Assembly: GCA_963617205.1 (NCBI GenBank)
Contig: CAVEOA010000004.1
Location: 1 to 64,000, forward strand
Direction: 5' to 3'
From: UBA11524 sp963617205
GTDB lineage: Bacteria > Bacillota > Clostridia > Christensenellales > Aristaeellaceae
Length of the DNA: 64,000 nucleotides
Shown here in pieces: positions 50,269 through 60,198 of this stretch. The number at the start of each line of letters is the position of its first letter. The stretch's first letter is position 1. Position numbers and translations under genes: made by a program. The notes beneath the pieces are model-generated. The model saw only the letters and a list, made by a program, of their open reading frames with translations, searched no databases and was not told the origin of the DNA.

Positions 50269-51780
50269 ATGCGAAAATTCTCAGCACATCGTTCATGGTT
50301 CAGAAAAGCAGCATGTTCTCTGCTGACGGCGTCCGTTCTGCTCGTTGGCATGCCCGGCGCAATCTGCGCGGAGGAGCCGGTGCTGACGTTTGAGGCCGAA
50401 GACGGCACGCTGCTCGGTCAGGCGAAAATCGCGCAGAATGGCATGTGCGTTACCGGATTGGAGCATGACGGCGATGGCGTCGCAGTGAGCATAACGCTCG
50501 ATGAGGCTGGCTGGTACGATATCACGGTGCGCGCGTCGGTCATCGGCAGCGGCACGAAAATCAACGAAGTGAACGCGAACGGGCAGCATGTCGGCGACAT
50601 CACGAACACGGGCGACTGGTCGGAGGAAACCGTGCCGTACGTGCGGCTGGAGCAGGGCGAAAACACGGTGTCCGTCACGAAGAGCTACGGCTGGATTGCA
50701 ATCGATTCGTTTACGCTGACGAAATCGGCGCCGCTTCCGGATGACATTTACGATGTGGAGCCGACGCTGGTCAATCCCAACGCGACGGACAGCGCCGAGC
50801 GGCTCATGGCGTATCTGTGCGACCAGTACGGTAAGACGGTGCTGTCGGGGCAGCAATGTCAGGAAGGCCCATACGGGCTGGACAACGCGGCTGTCTGGCG
50901 CGGCACAGGCGGACAGTACCCCGCGGTTGTCGGCATGGATTTGATCTCGTATTCGCCGGCGCGCGTGGCGAAGGGCGACACAACGAATGTCATCGAGCAG
51001 GCCATCGACTACTGGCACGCCGCCGATGAGGGCAAGCTGCCCGGCATCGTGACGCTGTGCTGGCATTGGTGCCCGGATGCGCGATACAACAAGAGCGCGA
51101 ATGATCCGTGGTCGACCTTCTACACGTCCAGCACGAATTTCAATCTCGCGAAGGCGCTGGACGGCAGAGATCCGGATGGCTATCAGATGCTGCTGGATGA
51201 TATCGACGCGATTGCCGCGCAGCTCAAGCGCCTGCAGGATGCGGATGTGCCGGTGCTGTGGCGTCCGCTGCATGAGGCAAGCGGCGGCTGGTTCTGGTGG
51301 GGCGCGTCCGGCGCAGAGGCATATCTGACGCTTTACAAGCTGATGTACGACCGGCTGACGAACGTGCACGGGCTGAACAACCTGATCTGGGTGTGGAACG
51401 GACAGGATGCGGCGTGGTATCCGGGCGATGAGTACGTCGACATCATCGGCGAGGACATCTATCCGGGCACGCACGTCTATACCTCGCAGGCGGCGCGCTT
51501 CATCAAGGCGCTTGGCTACACAAGCACGCGCAAGCTGATTGCATTGTCGGAAAACGGCTGCGTTCCTGATCCGGAGCAGCTTGAAAGCGACGGCATTTTC
51601 TGGAGCTACTGGTGCACATGGGAAGGCGACTTCGTGCTCAAGAGCGCCGGCTTCAACCAGTACGGCGAGACGTACACGGAGAAAGCAATCCTCAAGAAGG
51701 CGTATCAGAGCGACCTGGTCATCACGCGCAAGGAGCTGCCGGATTTGCGGAATTATCCATTGTCGAACGAGGCGGAATGA
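50269..51780 (+). CDS. Secreted GH26 beta-mannanase with N-terminal CBM-like module
   Basis: A 503-residue endo-1,4-beta-mannosidase. A signal peptide (RKAACSLLTASVLLVGMPGA to CAEE) is followed by a CBM35-like beta-sandwich (~residues 38-150: LTFEAEDGTLLGQAKI ... AGWYDITVRA ... GWIAIDSFTL) and the GH26 TIM barrel. GH26 hallmarks are VLSGQQC near the start of the barrel, TLCWHWCPDARY, the acid/base Glu in LWRPLHEASGGWFWWG (~335) and the nucleophile Glu in ALSENG (~426). It would cut mannan or glucomannan outside the cell into oligosaccharides. First gene of the locus behind its own promoter; weak AAGGAAG ribosome binding site. The uptake genes follow. Confidence 0.92.
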   Translation: MRKFSAHRSWFRKAACSLLTASVLLVGMPGAICAEEPVLTFEAEDGTLLGQAKIAQNGMCVTGLEHDGDGVAVSITLDEAGWYDITVRASVIGSGTKINEVNANGQHVGDITNTGDWSEETVPYVRLEQGENTVSVTKSYGWIAIDSFTLTKSAPLPDDIYDVEPTLVNPNATDSAERLMAYLCDQYGKTVLSGQQCQEGPYGLDNAAVWRGTGGQYPAVVGMDLISYSPARVAKGDTTNVIEQAIDYWHAADEGKLPGIVTLCWHWCPDARYNKSANDPWSTFYTSSTNFNLAKALDGRDPDGYQMLLDDIDAIAAQLKRLQDADVPVLWRPLHEASGGWFWWGASGAEAYLTLYKLMYDRLTNVHGLNNLIWVWNGQDAAWYPGDEYVDIIGEDIYPGTHVYTSQAARFIKALGYTSTRKLIALSENGCVPDPEQLESDGIFWSYWCTWEGDFVLKSAGFNQYGETYTEKAILKKAYQSDLVITRKELPDLRNYPLSNEAE

Positions 51781-51808
51781 ACAACAGCAAACGAACAACG
51801 TTCCCTTG

Positions 51809-51823
51809 CGGCTGAAGCAGCCG
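51809..51823 (+). other. Short hairpin between mannanase and solute-binding protein genes
   Basis: CGGCT / AGCCG with a 5-nt loop in the 79-base intergenic gap, without a T-run. It may stabilise or process the mRNA so that the two genes are expressed at different levels. Confidence 0.3.
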
Positions 51824-51859
51824 AAGCAGATAGAAACAAAACAAAGGATGGGAAGGTGA

Positions 51860-54800
51860 ATGGTGTTGAGCGGAAAGAAGTCGCTGATGAGCCTGATGCT
51901 GGCGCTGGTGCTGATGCTCACGGGCGTCGCGCTGGCGGAGGACACGCTCTCGGACGCCGAAGCGCCTGCGGAAGAACAAGCCGTGGGTGCAACGACGCTG
52001 ACGAACGAGGATTATCAGCAAATCGTGAGTACCTACTCCATTGACGCATCGATTCCAGGCTATGCGGATTATCTGGCATCCTATGAGGATGCGGATCGTC
52101 CGGATGCTGTCGTGACGGTGGATGCGGATACGTTCGTCCGCTACGAGGATGATGGCGTTGCTGTTGAGCCTCAGATTTTCACCGATTACGAGGGCATGGC
52201 TGGCAACAGCGTGTTGACGGGCGAGGAATCGCTGACGGAATGGGTCGTGGATGTGCCGGAAAGCGGTCTCTACGACCTGACGCTGCTGTATTACCCCTAT
52301 GAGGGAAAGAACAGCGCCATCCAGCGTGCGTTCTTCATCGATGGCAAGCTGCCCTACAGTGAACTGGCGATGGTGGACTTCAACCGCAACTGGATTAACG
52401 GCACGTACGAATCGGTGGTGGATGAAAACGGCGTGACCGTTCGCGTGTGGGAGAAGGACAATCAGGGCAACGACCTGAAGCCGTCTGCCATCGAGCAGCC
52501 GGAATGGTGCACGCGCGGCCTGCACGACTCCAACGGCTACATCTCCGAGGAGATGAGCATCTACATGGAGAAGGGGCAGCACACGCTGACGCTCCTGTCC
52601 ATGCGCGAGCCGATGCTGCTGCGTTCCATCACGCTGTCCAACAGTGCGCGTCCCTCGTCCTATGCCGAGGTGAAGGCGGCGGGCGATGCGGCTGGTCAGC
52701 AGGATACGACGGGCGTTTCGGTGCGCTTTGAAGCGGAAAACGCCGTCAAGACGTCCTCTCAGATGCTCTACCCTGTGCAGGATCAGTCCAGCGCAGTTGT
52801 ATACCCGATGTCGGCGCGCTATCTGCTCAACAACTCCATCGGCAGCAGCTGGAAGAACGCCGGACAGTGGATTGAGTGGGATTTCGAGGTGCCGGAGGAC
52901 GGCTACTACGAAATCACCATGGTGGACAAGCAGAACTTCGTCCGCGGCATCGATGTATACCGCAAGATCATGATCGACGGCGAGGTTCCGTTCGAGGAAT
53001 TCAGCGCCCAGCCCTTCTCCTACAGCCAGACGTGGCGCATGGAGACCATCTCCGATGAAAATGACGAGCCGTACCGCATTTACCTGACCGCCGGCAAGCA
53101 TACGCTGCGCATGGAGGTTGTGCTGGGCGACATGGCGGATATCATCTCGCAGGTGCAGGACTGCGTGCAGCAGCTCAACACCATCTACCGTCAGGTGATT
53201 TACATCACAGGCGTTGCGCCTGACCAGTACCGCGACTATCAGCTGACGGCATCGCTGCCCATGCTCGAGGGGGAGCTTCGCAGCGTGCAGAAGGATCTGG
53301 ATGCTGCCATTGCCGCGCTGGAAAAGACAGCCGGCAACGATTCGGATAAGCTGACGGTGCTGCGCACGATGACGGATCAGCTGGATGAGCTGATTGAGGA
53401 TCAGGAACGCTTCACCGAGGTGCTGTCGTCCTTCAAGACGAATGTACGCGCATGCGGCAACTGGATTACGCAGGTGCTTGCACAGCCGCTGCAGGTTGAT
53501 CGATTCTACATCCATTCTGCCGATACGCAGCCGACACTCGACAACGCCGGCTGGTGGGATGGCGTTGTGCATGAAGCGGAGCGCCTGTATTATTCCTTCA
53601 TTATTGACTACAACAAGGTCGGCAACGTTGCCGAGGGCGACAGCGAGAATGTCGTCCTGACGCTGTGGATTGGCACCGGACGCGACCAGGCGAATGTCAT
53701 CAAGTCGCTGATTGACGAGAAGTTCACGCCGGCAACGGGCATTTCCGTCAACGTGCAGCTCGTTGACATGAATACGCTGCTGCGCGCAACGCTCTCCGGC
53801 GAAGGTCCCGATGTCGCGATTCAAGTTGCGAACACGAACGGCATTGCCGGCGCGGTGCTGAACACCGGCAACGATACGCCGGTCAACTACGGCCTGCGCA
53901 ACGCTGTGCTGGATTTGACGCGGTTCGAGGACTTCAAGGAGGTTGCGGCGCGCTTCAATGAGAGCGCCATCGTGCCCTTCACGTTTGACGGCGCGACCTA
54001 TGCGCTGCCGGACACGCAGACGTGGCTGATGATGTTCTATCGCAAGGACATTCTGGCGGAAATCGGGCTGGAGGTGCCCCAGACGTGGGACGAGGTCAAG
54101 GTGGCCATGTCGGTGCTGAGCAAGAATCAGATGGAATTCGGCATGCTGCCGTCCGAACAGGTCTTCGCGATGCTGCTTTACCAGAACGGCGGCAGATACT
54201 ATACGGATGACGAGGCTGCGTCTGCGCTCGATGAGGACGTGGCAATCAACGTGTTCAAGAAGTATTGCGAATACTACACGGATTACAAGCTGGACAAGGA
54301 AACGTCCGTCGAGGAGCGCTTCCGCACGGGCGAGTGCCCCATCATCATTTCCGACTATACCACCTACAACAACCTCCAGGTGTCCGCGCCGGATATTCTG
54401 GGTCTGTGGGACTTCACCTGCGTGCCGGGCACGGTGCAGGCGGATGGCACCATTGACCGCTCAACCGGCTCGACGGGTCTGGCGGACATCATCATGAGCG
54501 CAACCGAATACCCGGACGAAAGCTGGGCGTTCCTCAAGTGGTGGACGAGCACGGAAACGCAGACGCTCTACGGCCGCGAGATGGAATCGCTCATGGGCGC
54601 GTCGGCACGTGTCGCGACGGCGAACGTTGAGGCGCTGGCGAATCTGTCCTGGCCGATGCGGGATTACCGCGCGCTGATTGAGCAGATGAGCAGCGTCAAG
54701 GGCATTCCGCAGGTGCCGGGTGGCTACTACACGTGGCGCAACATCAGCAATGCCTTCTACACCATTACAACGGATACCGCAACGAACAATACGACCCCGC

Positions 54801-54913
54801 GTGAGGCGCTGATGGACAAGGTCTATTACATCAACGCCGAGATTGACTACAAGCGCACCGAGTTCGGTCTGCCGCTGCATCAGTCGGAGACGAACACGGT
54901 AAAGGAGGAGTAA
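51860..54913 (+). CDS. Large ABC solute-binding protein with N-terminal beta-sandwich modules
   Basis: A 1,017-residue exported protein. A signal peptide (SLMSLMLALVLMLTGVALAE) lacks a lipobox cysteine. Two beta-sandwich modules follow (~90-270, WVVDVPESGLYDLTLLYYPYE; ~290-430, WDFEVPEDGYYEITMVDKQN), each with the DGxYxITM-type strands of carbohydrate-binding modules, then a helical segment (~430-540) and a family 1 solute-binding domain (~590-1000: VLTLWIGTGRDQANVIKSLI; YALPDTQTWLMMFYRKDIL; STGLADIIMSATEYPDESWA). It probably captures the oligosaccharides for the downstream permeases. ATG 51860 or GTG 51863 may start it; AAGGTG fits the second slightly better. Confidence 0.82.
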   Translation: MVLSGKKSLMSLMLALVLMLTGVALAEDTLSDAEAPAEEQAVGATTLTNEDYQQIVSTYSIDASIPGYADYLASYEDADRPDAVVTVDADTFVRYEDDGVAVEPQIFTDYEGMAGNSVLTGEESLTEWVVDVPESGLYDLTLLYYPYEGKNSAIQRAFFIDGKLPYSELAMVDFNRNWINGTYESVVDENGVTVRVWEKDNQGNDLKPSAIEQPEWCTRGLHDSNGYISEEMSIYMEKGQHTLTLLSMREPMLLRSITLSNSARPSSYAEVKAAGDAAGQQDTTGVSVRFEAENAVKTSSQMLYPVQDQSSAVVYPMSARYLLNNSIGSSWKNAGQWIEWDFEVPEDGYYEITMVDKQNFVRGIDVYRKIMIDGEVPFEEFSAQPFSYSQTWRMETISDENDEPYRIYLTAGKHTLRMEVVLGDMADIISQVQDCVQQLNTIYRQVIYITGVAPDQYRDYQLTASLPMLEGELRSVQKDLDAAIAALEKTAGNDSDKLTVLRTMTDQLDELIEDQERFTEVLSSFKTNVRACGNWITQVLAQPLQVDRFYIHSADTQPTLDNAGWWDGVVHEAERLYYSFIIDYNKVGNVAEGDSENVVLTLWIGTGRDQANVIKSLIDEKFTPATGISVNVQLVDMNTLLRATLSGEGPDVAIQVANTNGIAGAVLNTGNDTPVNYGLRNAVLDLTRFEDFKEVAARFNESAIVPFTFDGATYALPDTQTWLMMFYRKDILAEIGLEVPQTWDEVKVAMSVLSKNQMEFGMLPSEQVFAMLLYQNGGRYYTDDEAASALDEDVAINVFKKYCEYYTDYKLDKETSVEERFRTGECPIIISDYTTYNNLQVSAPDILGLWDFTCVPGTVQADGTIDRSTGSTGLADIIMSATEYPDESWAFLKWWTSTETQTLYGREMESLMGASARVATANVEALANLSWPMRDYRALIEQMSSVKGIPQVPGGYYTWRNISNAFYTITTDTATNNTTPREALMDKVYYINAEIDYKRTEFGLPLHQSETNTVKEE

Positions 54914-54914
54914 G

Positions 54915-55844
54915 ATGAGCACGAGCCATTCCCCCGCGGTGCATGTGCAGCGCGCCTCCCTGAGCAAAACCATCTGGAAGCATCGTGCGTCCTATCTGCT
55001 GATGGCGCCGTACTTCATCCTGTTCTTTCTCTTTACGGTGCTGCCGGTGGTCATGGCAATCGGCGTGTCCTTCACGGACTGGAACATGCTCGAAAAGCCT
55101 GAATTTGTCGGCTGGCAGAACTACGTCAAGCTCCTGCTGGATGATGACATCTTCATCGTTTCCCTCAAGAACACGCTGATCTTCGCCATCATCACGGGAC
55201 CTGTCAGCTACATGCTGTGCCTGCTGTTTGCATGGATTATCAACGAATTCAATCGCGGCATGCGCACGTTCCTGACGCTGATTTTCTATGCGCCGTCCAT
55301 CTGCGGCAACGCGTACATGGTCTGGAACCTGATTCTGACGGGCGACCGGTACGGCTACCTGAACGGCATTTTGCTGAATCTCGACATCATCAACGAGCCG
55401 ATTCTGTGGATGAAGACGGAAGCGTATGTCATGCCGATGCTGATTATTGTCCAGCTGTGGCTGAGCCTCGGCACGGGCTTCCTGTCCTTCATTGCAGGCT
55501 TGCAGACGGTGGACAAGAGCATGTATGAGGCGGCAGCCATTGACGGCATCAAGAACCGCTGGCAGGAGCTGTGGTATGTGACGCTTCCGGCGATGAAGCC
55601 GCAGCTGATGTTCGGTGCAGTCATGCAGATTACGCAGTCCTTCGCGGTTGCGGATATCTCCATCAACCTTGCCGGCAACCCGTCGGTCAACTATGCGGGC
55701 GCAACCATCGTCACCCATTTGCTGGACTACGGTTCAACCCGTATGGAGATGGGCTACGCCTGCGCGATTGCGACCATCCTGTTCCTGCTGATGGTCGGCA
55801 CGAACAAGCTGGTGCAGCGGATCCTGAGAAGGGTGGGTGAATAA
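54915..55844 (+). CDS. Sugar ABC transporter permease (MalF/MsmF-like)
   Basis: A 309-residue permease with six membrane helices (first YLLMAPYFILFFLFTVLPVVM). The cytoplasmic EAA loop that docks the ATPase is YEAAAIDGIKNRWQELWYVT with conserved Gly. It begins one base after the stop of the solute-binding protein, with AAGGAGG inside that gene's end, so production is coupled. It pairs with the next gene as an oligosaccharide import channel; the ATPase gene is not in the window. Confidence 0.92.
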   Translation: MSTSHSPAVHVQRASLSKTIWKHRASYLLMAPYFILFFLFTVLPVVMAIGVSFTDWNMLEKPEFVGWQNYVKLLLDDDIFIVSLKNTLIFAIITGPVSYMLCLLFAWIINEFNRGMRTFLTLIFYAPSICGNAYMVWNLILTGDRYGYLNGILLNLDIINEPILWMKTEAYVMPMLIIVQLWLSLGTGFLSFIAGLQTVDKSMYEAAAIDGIKNRWQELWYVTLPAMKPQLMFGAVMQITQSFAVADISINLAGNPSVNYAGATIVTHLLDYGSTRMEMGYACAIATILFLLMVGTNKLVQRILRRVGE

Positions 55845-55846
55845 GC

Positions 55847-56779
55847 ATGGCAGAACGCAGAGGACAGGTGGCATTCAAGGATTTGCCGCCGAAGCTCCAG
55901 AAGAAACTGCGCCGGCAGAAGATTATGCCGAAGAAGGCGCGCAAGCTGAACCGCTCCATGGCGGGCAACGCGCTGCTGTTCACGCTGATGTTCATCTGCG
56001 GCATCTTCATGGCGCTGCCGCTTGTCATGATTATCAACAACGCCCTGAAGCCGCTGGATGAATTGTACCAGTATCCGCCGCGCATTTTCGTCCGCAACCC
56101 GAATCTGCGCAACTTCTCGGATTTGTTCATCCTCATGAACGACTCGTGGGTGCCCTTCAGCCGCTACATGATGAACACGGTCATCATCACTGTAACGGGC
56201 ATGGTCGGACACGTCATCGTGGCGTCGTGGGCGGCGTATCCGCTGGCGAAGGACAACTTCCCGGGCAAGAACCTGCTGTTCGGCATGGTCGTGCTCTCGA
56301 TGATGTTCTCCTGGACGGTCACGCAGATTCCGCAGTACGCCATCATTTCGTGGCTGGGCATCAACAACACCTATTTTGCGCTGATTCTGCCGGCGTTCTG
56401 CTTCGGCATGGGCCTGTACCTGATGAAGCAGTTCATGGAGCAGCTGCCGGATTCCCTGATGGAGTCGGCACGCATTCAGGGCGCGAACGAATGGCAGATT
56501 TTCTGGAAAATCGTCATGCCGAACGTCAAGCCTGCCTGGCTGACGCTGGCCATCTTCCAGTTCCAGCAGATGTGGGGCAATACCGGCTCGCTCTTCCTGC
56601 GCGATGAGCAGCTCAAGCCCATGCAGTACGCTCTGCAGCAGATTACGGCTGGCGGCGTGTCCCGTGCGGGCGCGGCGGCTGCCGTGACGTTCATCATCAT
56701 GGCGGTGCCTGTGCTGTTCTTCCTGCTGTGCCAGAGCAGCATTCTGGAAACCATGACGACCTCGGGCATGAAGGACTAA
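55847..56779 (+). CDS. Carbohydrate ABC transporter permease (MalG/MsmG-like)
   Basis: A 310-residue permease, second half of the channel with the gene just upstream. An N-terminal basic cytoplasmic stretch precedes the first helix (LLFTLMFICGIFMALPLVMI). The EAA loop is MESARIQGANEWQIFWKIVM. It starts 2 bases after the previous stop. Gene order solute-binding protein, MalF-like, MalG-like is the standard CUT1 arrangement. Confidence 0.92.
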   Translation: MAERRGQVAFKDLPPKLQKKLRRQKIMPKKARKLNRSMAGNALLFTLMFICGIFMALPLVMIINNALKPLDELYQYPPRIFVRNPNLRNFSDLFILMNDSWVPFSRYMMNTVIITVTGMVGHVIVASWAAYPLAKDNFPGKNLLFGMVVLSMMFSWTVTQIPQYAIISWLGINNTYFALILPAFCFGMGLYLMKQFMEQLPDSLMESARIQGANEWQIFWKIVMPNVKPAWLTLAIFQFQQMWGNTGSLFLRDEQLKPMQYALQQITAGGVSRAGAAAAVTFIIMAVPVLFFLLCQSSILETMTTSGMKD

Positions 56780-56793
56780 AGGAGGATAAAAGC

Positions 56794-59547
56794 ATGAAAA
56801 AAATGAAGCGGCTCCTCCTCGCATCACTGGCGGTGCTGATGCTGTTTTCCTCCCTTGCACCGTATGCGCAGGCAGATACCGAGCTGCCGTACATCACCTA
56901 CAATTACGATTACTGGGAAGATATTGTCTACACCCCTGCGGCCTATGTGCCTGCAGGCACCGTGACCGGCACGAGCCTTCGATGCAACGGCAAGGAGGTT
57001 GGCGCGTTCAAGAATCCGCAGGATCTGTGTGTAGCGGAGGACGGCACCATCTATCTGGCGGACAGCGGCAACAACCGCATCGTTGTCCTGTCGGAGGACA
57101 TGGCGAACGTCAGGCGCATCATCACCGGTTTCGAGAATCATGGCGTATCGGACACGTTTCAGACGCCGACCGGCGTCGCGCTGGGCAATGACGGCAAGCT
57201 CTACATTGCCGACAGCCTGAACCGACGCATTGTCGTGCTCAATACGGATGACACGCTCAACCGCATTATCGAGATTCCGCAGACGTCGCAGAGCGTCAGC
57301 GTGGTGGGCGGCATCAAGTATGCAGTCGGCACGTATGTGGAAGGGCTTGACAACGTTGCAAAGGAAATGAATGCGGATGGCATCCTATACCGCGCCGTGT
57401 GCTTTGCCAGCGACAGCGATACGAGCCTTACGGACGAGCAGGGCGTAACCTATCAGGTCAGCGCCTACGAACAGGAACTCAAGCAGCTCGAAACGACCGT
57501 GACGGACAGCAGGGGCGCAACGTACGTCATCGCATCGGGCGGAAAGTCGGTCGTGCGCACCAATGCGGACGGCACGACCTTCAACTATCAGAGGTACGAT
57601 GCGACGACAAACATCGACCTGTTCATCCTGATCGGACGATTGCTCAAGGGCAACCAGAACATCACGAGCCTGTCCGGACTGATTGGTCTGGCGGTGGATG
57701 AGGAGGACAACCTCTACTGCATCAGCGCGAAAACCGTGGTGATTCTTGATCAGAAGGGCAACATGGTTTCAGCCATCAGCAACTACAAGAGCGAAGCGGG
57801 CACCCTGTCCTCTTTCGGCTCGATTACCGAATTTGCTCTGTGCGGCGAAAGCCTGATGATTCGCGATGCGGACAACCACATTGCCGAAATGAACCGTCAG
57901 GGCGACACGATTCGCAACATCGAAAGCAACTGCATCAGCAAAACGGATGCTTCCGGCACGCTGACCCGCATGACGGGCATGGCAGGCGCATCTGATACGG
58001 ATGAAGAAACGGCATTCAAGAACATCATCGGCATCGAGATGACGGGTGATTACCTGATTGTCGGCGAAAAGAGCGGCGAAGTCAATATCATGAAGACGTC
58101 CGGCAAGATGGTCGGCACGATGACGAATGACGCACTGCTGGTGCTGGATACGGCATCGGATACGGTCAGCAGCGTGAATGAGGTCGTGAACGGCAAGCAG
58201 ACAGAACAGCTGGCGAACGTCTCCGGCGTCGGCATGGCGGACTGGAACGGCACGCAGTGCCTGTGCGTCAAGGAAAGCAGCGGACGCGTGCTGGTGCTGG
58301 ATGATCAATACGCCGTGCTGCACACCGCGCAGAACAACTGCGTGGAGGTGCAGGATCGCACCGGCGCGGTGACGGATGTGATTCTCGGCGTGGACGCGGG
58401 CAGCGGCTTCACGAGATTCGCGGAAATCGGCGGCGTTGAGGGCGTGGCGCTTAACAGTGCCAATCAGCTTTGCATTGCCGACAGCGATGAGCAGCTGATT
58501 GTGCTGGACGCGGAAGGCAATGTCGCACGCGCAACGGTGAACCCTGACAGCGAGGTGCTCGACGATAATTTCATGTTCACCCCCCTGAAGGTTTCCGTGG
58601 ACTACGCCGGACGCGTGTACTGCATCGCGCAGAACATGTTCGAGGGCATCATGGTCTTCGAGACGAACGGCGACTTCACCGGCTTCTTCGGCACGATTTC
58701 GGTTGAAATCACCGCATGGGAGAAATTCTGGAGGAAGATAGCAACGAAGGAGGAGCGCTCGAAGCAGCAGCTCTATATACCGACAGAATTTACCGGCATC
58801 GACATCGACGACGAGGGCTTCGTGTACGCCTCCAACAAGGATACGACCGGCGTGCAGGCTGTGCGCCGCCTGAACCCGAAGGGCGAGGACGTCATCAGAA
58901 TGGGTCAGTCCAAGAACCTTGGCGGCGACCTTCAAATCAGCGGCACCTCGCTTTATGCGGGTCCGAGCACGATTGTCGACGTTGTCTACCGCGGCAAGGG
59001 TATTTACTCGCTGCTGGACTCCAAGCGCGGCCGCATTATCACCTACGACCATGAGGGCAATCTGCTCTATATCTTCGGCGGACTCGGCACGCAGGCAGGC
59101 ACGATGGATGCGCCTGTTGCCATCGAACAGGCAGGCGACAAGATGCTGGCGCTGGACTCAAAGCAGGGCACAATCGTTGTCTTCGGTGAAACGGAGTACG
59201 GTCGGCTGATCAACGAGGCGGTCGGGCTGCGCTATGACGGCGATGAAACGCAGGCAGTTGCGCTCTGGCAGGAGGTGCTCCGGCTGGACGAAAACAACGA
59301 GCTGGCGAACACCGGTATCGGCAAGGCGTATTTGTCGGCAGGCGAAAACAAGCTCGCCATGACGTACCTGAAGCGCGGACAGAGCCGGGATTACTACTCG
59401 GTTGCCTTCAAGCGCTACCGCAACGAAGTCATGAAGGAAAACATCAACTACATTCTTACGGGCGTGATTGTGCTGATCATCGCGATTGTGCTGATCGTCA
59501 AGGTCATCCGCCCGCGAATGAGCAAGAAGAACGGAAGGAGGGCTTAA
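56794..59547 (+). CDS. Membrane-anchored beta-propeller (NHL-like) protein with TPR
   Basis: A 917-residue exported protein. A signal peptide (LLLASLAVLMLFSSLAPYAQA) is followed by repeated six-bladed-propeller strands of NHL type (FKNPQDLCVAEDGTIYLADS, GNNRIVVLSEDM; FQTPTGVALGNDGKLYIADS, LNRRIVVLNTDD; GLAVDEEDNLYCISAKTVVI; YIPTEFTGIDIDDEGFVYAS), a TPR-like helical segment (~815-870) and a C-terminal membrane helix (ILTGVIVLIIAIVLIVKVI) with a basic tail inside. It is thus a surface-facing recognition or scaffold protein held in the membrane. GGAGG lies before ATG 56794. Conserved company with sugar permeases suggests glycan binding. Confidence 0.8.
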   Translation: MKKMKRLLLASLAVLMLFSSLAPYAQADTELPYITYNYDYWEDIVYTPAAYVPAGTVTGTSLRCNGKEVGAFKNPQDLCVAEDGTIYLADSGNNRIVVLSEDMANVRRIITGFENHGVSDTFQTPTGVALGNDGKLYIADSLNRRIVVLNTDDTLNRIIEIPQTSQSVSVVGGIKYAVGTYVEGLDNVAKEMNADGILYRAVCFASDSDTSLTDEQGVTYQVSAYEQELKQLETTVTDSRGATYVIASGGKSVVRTNADGTTFNYQRYDATTNIDLFILIGRLLKGNQNITSLSGLIGLAVDEEDNLYCISAKTVVILDQKGNMVSAISNYKSEAGTLSSFGSITEFALCGESLMIRDADNHIAEMNRQGDTIRNIESNCISKTDASGTLTRMTGMAGASDTDEETAFKNIIGIEMTGDYLIVGEKSGEVNIMKTSGKMVGTMTNDALLVLDTASDTVSSVNEVVNGKQTEQLANVSGVGMADWNGTQCLCVKESSGRVLVLDDQYAVLHTAQNNCVEVQDRTGAVTDVILGVDAGSGFTRFAEIGGVEGVALNSANQLCIADSDEQLIVLDAEGNVARATVNPDSEVLDDNFMFTPLKVSVDYAGRVYCIAQNMFEGIMVFETNGDFTGFFGTISVEITAWEKFWRKIATKEERSKQQLYIPTEFTGIDIDDEGFVYASNKDTTGVQAVRRLNPKGEDVIRMGQSKNLGGDLQISGTSLYAGPSTIVDVVYRGKGIYSLLDSKRGRIITYDHEGNLLYIFGGLGTQAGTMDAPVAIEQAGDKMLALDSKQGTIVVFGETEYGRLINEAVGLRYDGDETQAVALWQEVLRLDENNELANTGIGKAYLSAGENKLAMTYLKRGQSRDYYSVAFKRYRNEVMKENINYILTGVIVLIIAIVLIVKVIRPRMSKKNGRRA

Positions 59548-59551
59548 GGCG

Positions 59552-60184
59552 ATGAAAGCACTGTTCAGCAAGGAAAAATGGCAGCAGCTGTTCTACACCG
59601 TTTCGCACCCGTCTGACGGCTTCTATTGGATTCGTCATGCCGAAAAGGGAAGCGTCGCCATTGCCATCCTGATGGTCATCATTTTCGGCATCTGCTTCAC
59701 CCTCAATCGCCTGCTGGCGGGCTTCGTGGTCAATAACGTCAACGAACGCACCGTCAACGCGCTATGGGAGATGAGCGGTGTCCTGATTCTCTACTTCCTG
59801 CTGTGCGTGGGCAACTGGTCGGTGACATGCCTGATGGACGGCGAGGGACGATTGAAGGATATCGCCATTGCCATTGGCTACTCGCTTGTGCCGATGATTG
59901 TCAGCTACATCGTGGCGACCACCGTCAGCCAGTTTGTCGCGGAAAATGAGGAAGCGTTCTATTCCATCATCATCTTCATCGGCACGGCGTACACCTTCAT
60001 CATGGCGCTGACCGGCATCATGCAGGTGCATAACTACACGCTGGGCAAGACGCTCCTGACGCTGCTGCTGACGCTCGTGGCTGTGTTCATCATCATTTTC
60101 CTGGTCATGCTGGTCGCTAACTTCATCACGCAGGTGGTAGGCTTCTTCAAGAGCATCTACACCGAGCTGATCTTCAGAGCTTGA
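59552..60184 (+). CDS. YIP1 family membrane protein
   Basis: A 210-residue membrane protein with five predicted helices (SVAIAILMVIIFGICFTL; LILYFLLCVGNWSVTCLM; SLVPMIVSYIVATTVSQFV; FYSIIIFIGTAYTFIMALTG; LLTLLLTLVAVFIIIFLVML). The order and the segment GRLKDIAIAIGYSLVPMI match the YIP1 domain. Bacterial members lack a defined role; here it lies 4 bases after the propeller gene and before the DUF5696 gene, so a role in building or holding the surface complex is inferred. Confidence 0.85.
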   Translation: MKALFSKEKWQQLFYTVSHPSDGFYWIRHAEKGSVAIAILMVIIFGICFTLNRLLAGFVVNNVNERTVNALWEMSGVLILYFLLCVGNWSVTCLMDGEGRLKDIAIAIGYSLVPMIVSYIVATTVSQFVAENEEAFYSIIIFIGTAYTFIMALTGIMQVHNYTLGKTLLTLLLTLVAVFIIIFLVMLVANFITQVVGFFKSIYTELIFRA

Positions 60185-60198
60185 GCGGAGGTGGAAAG

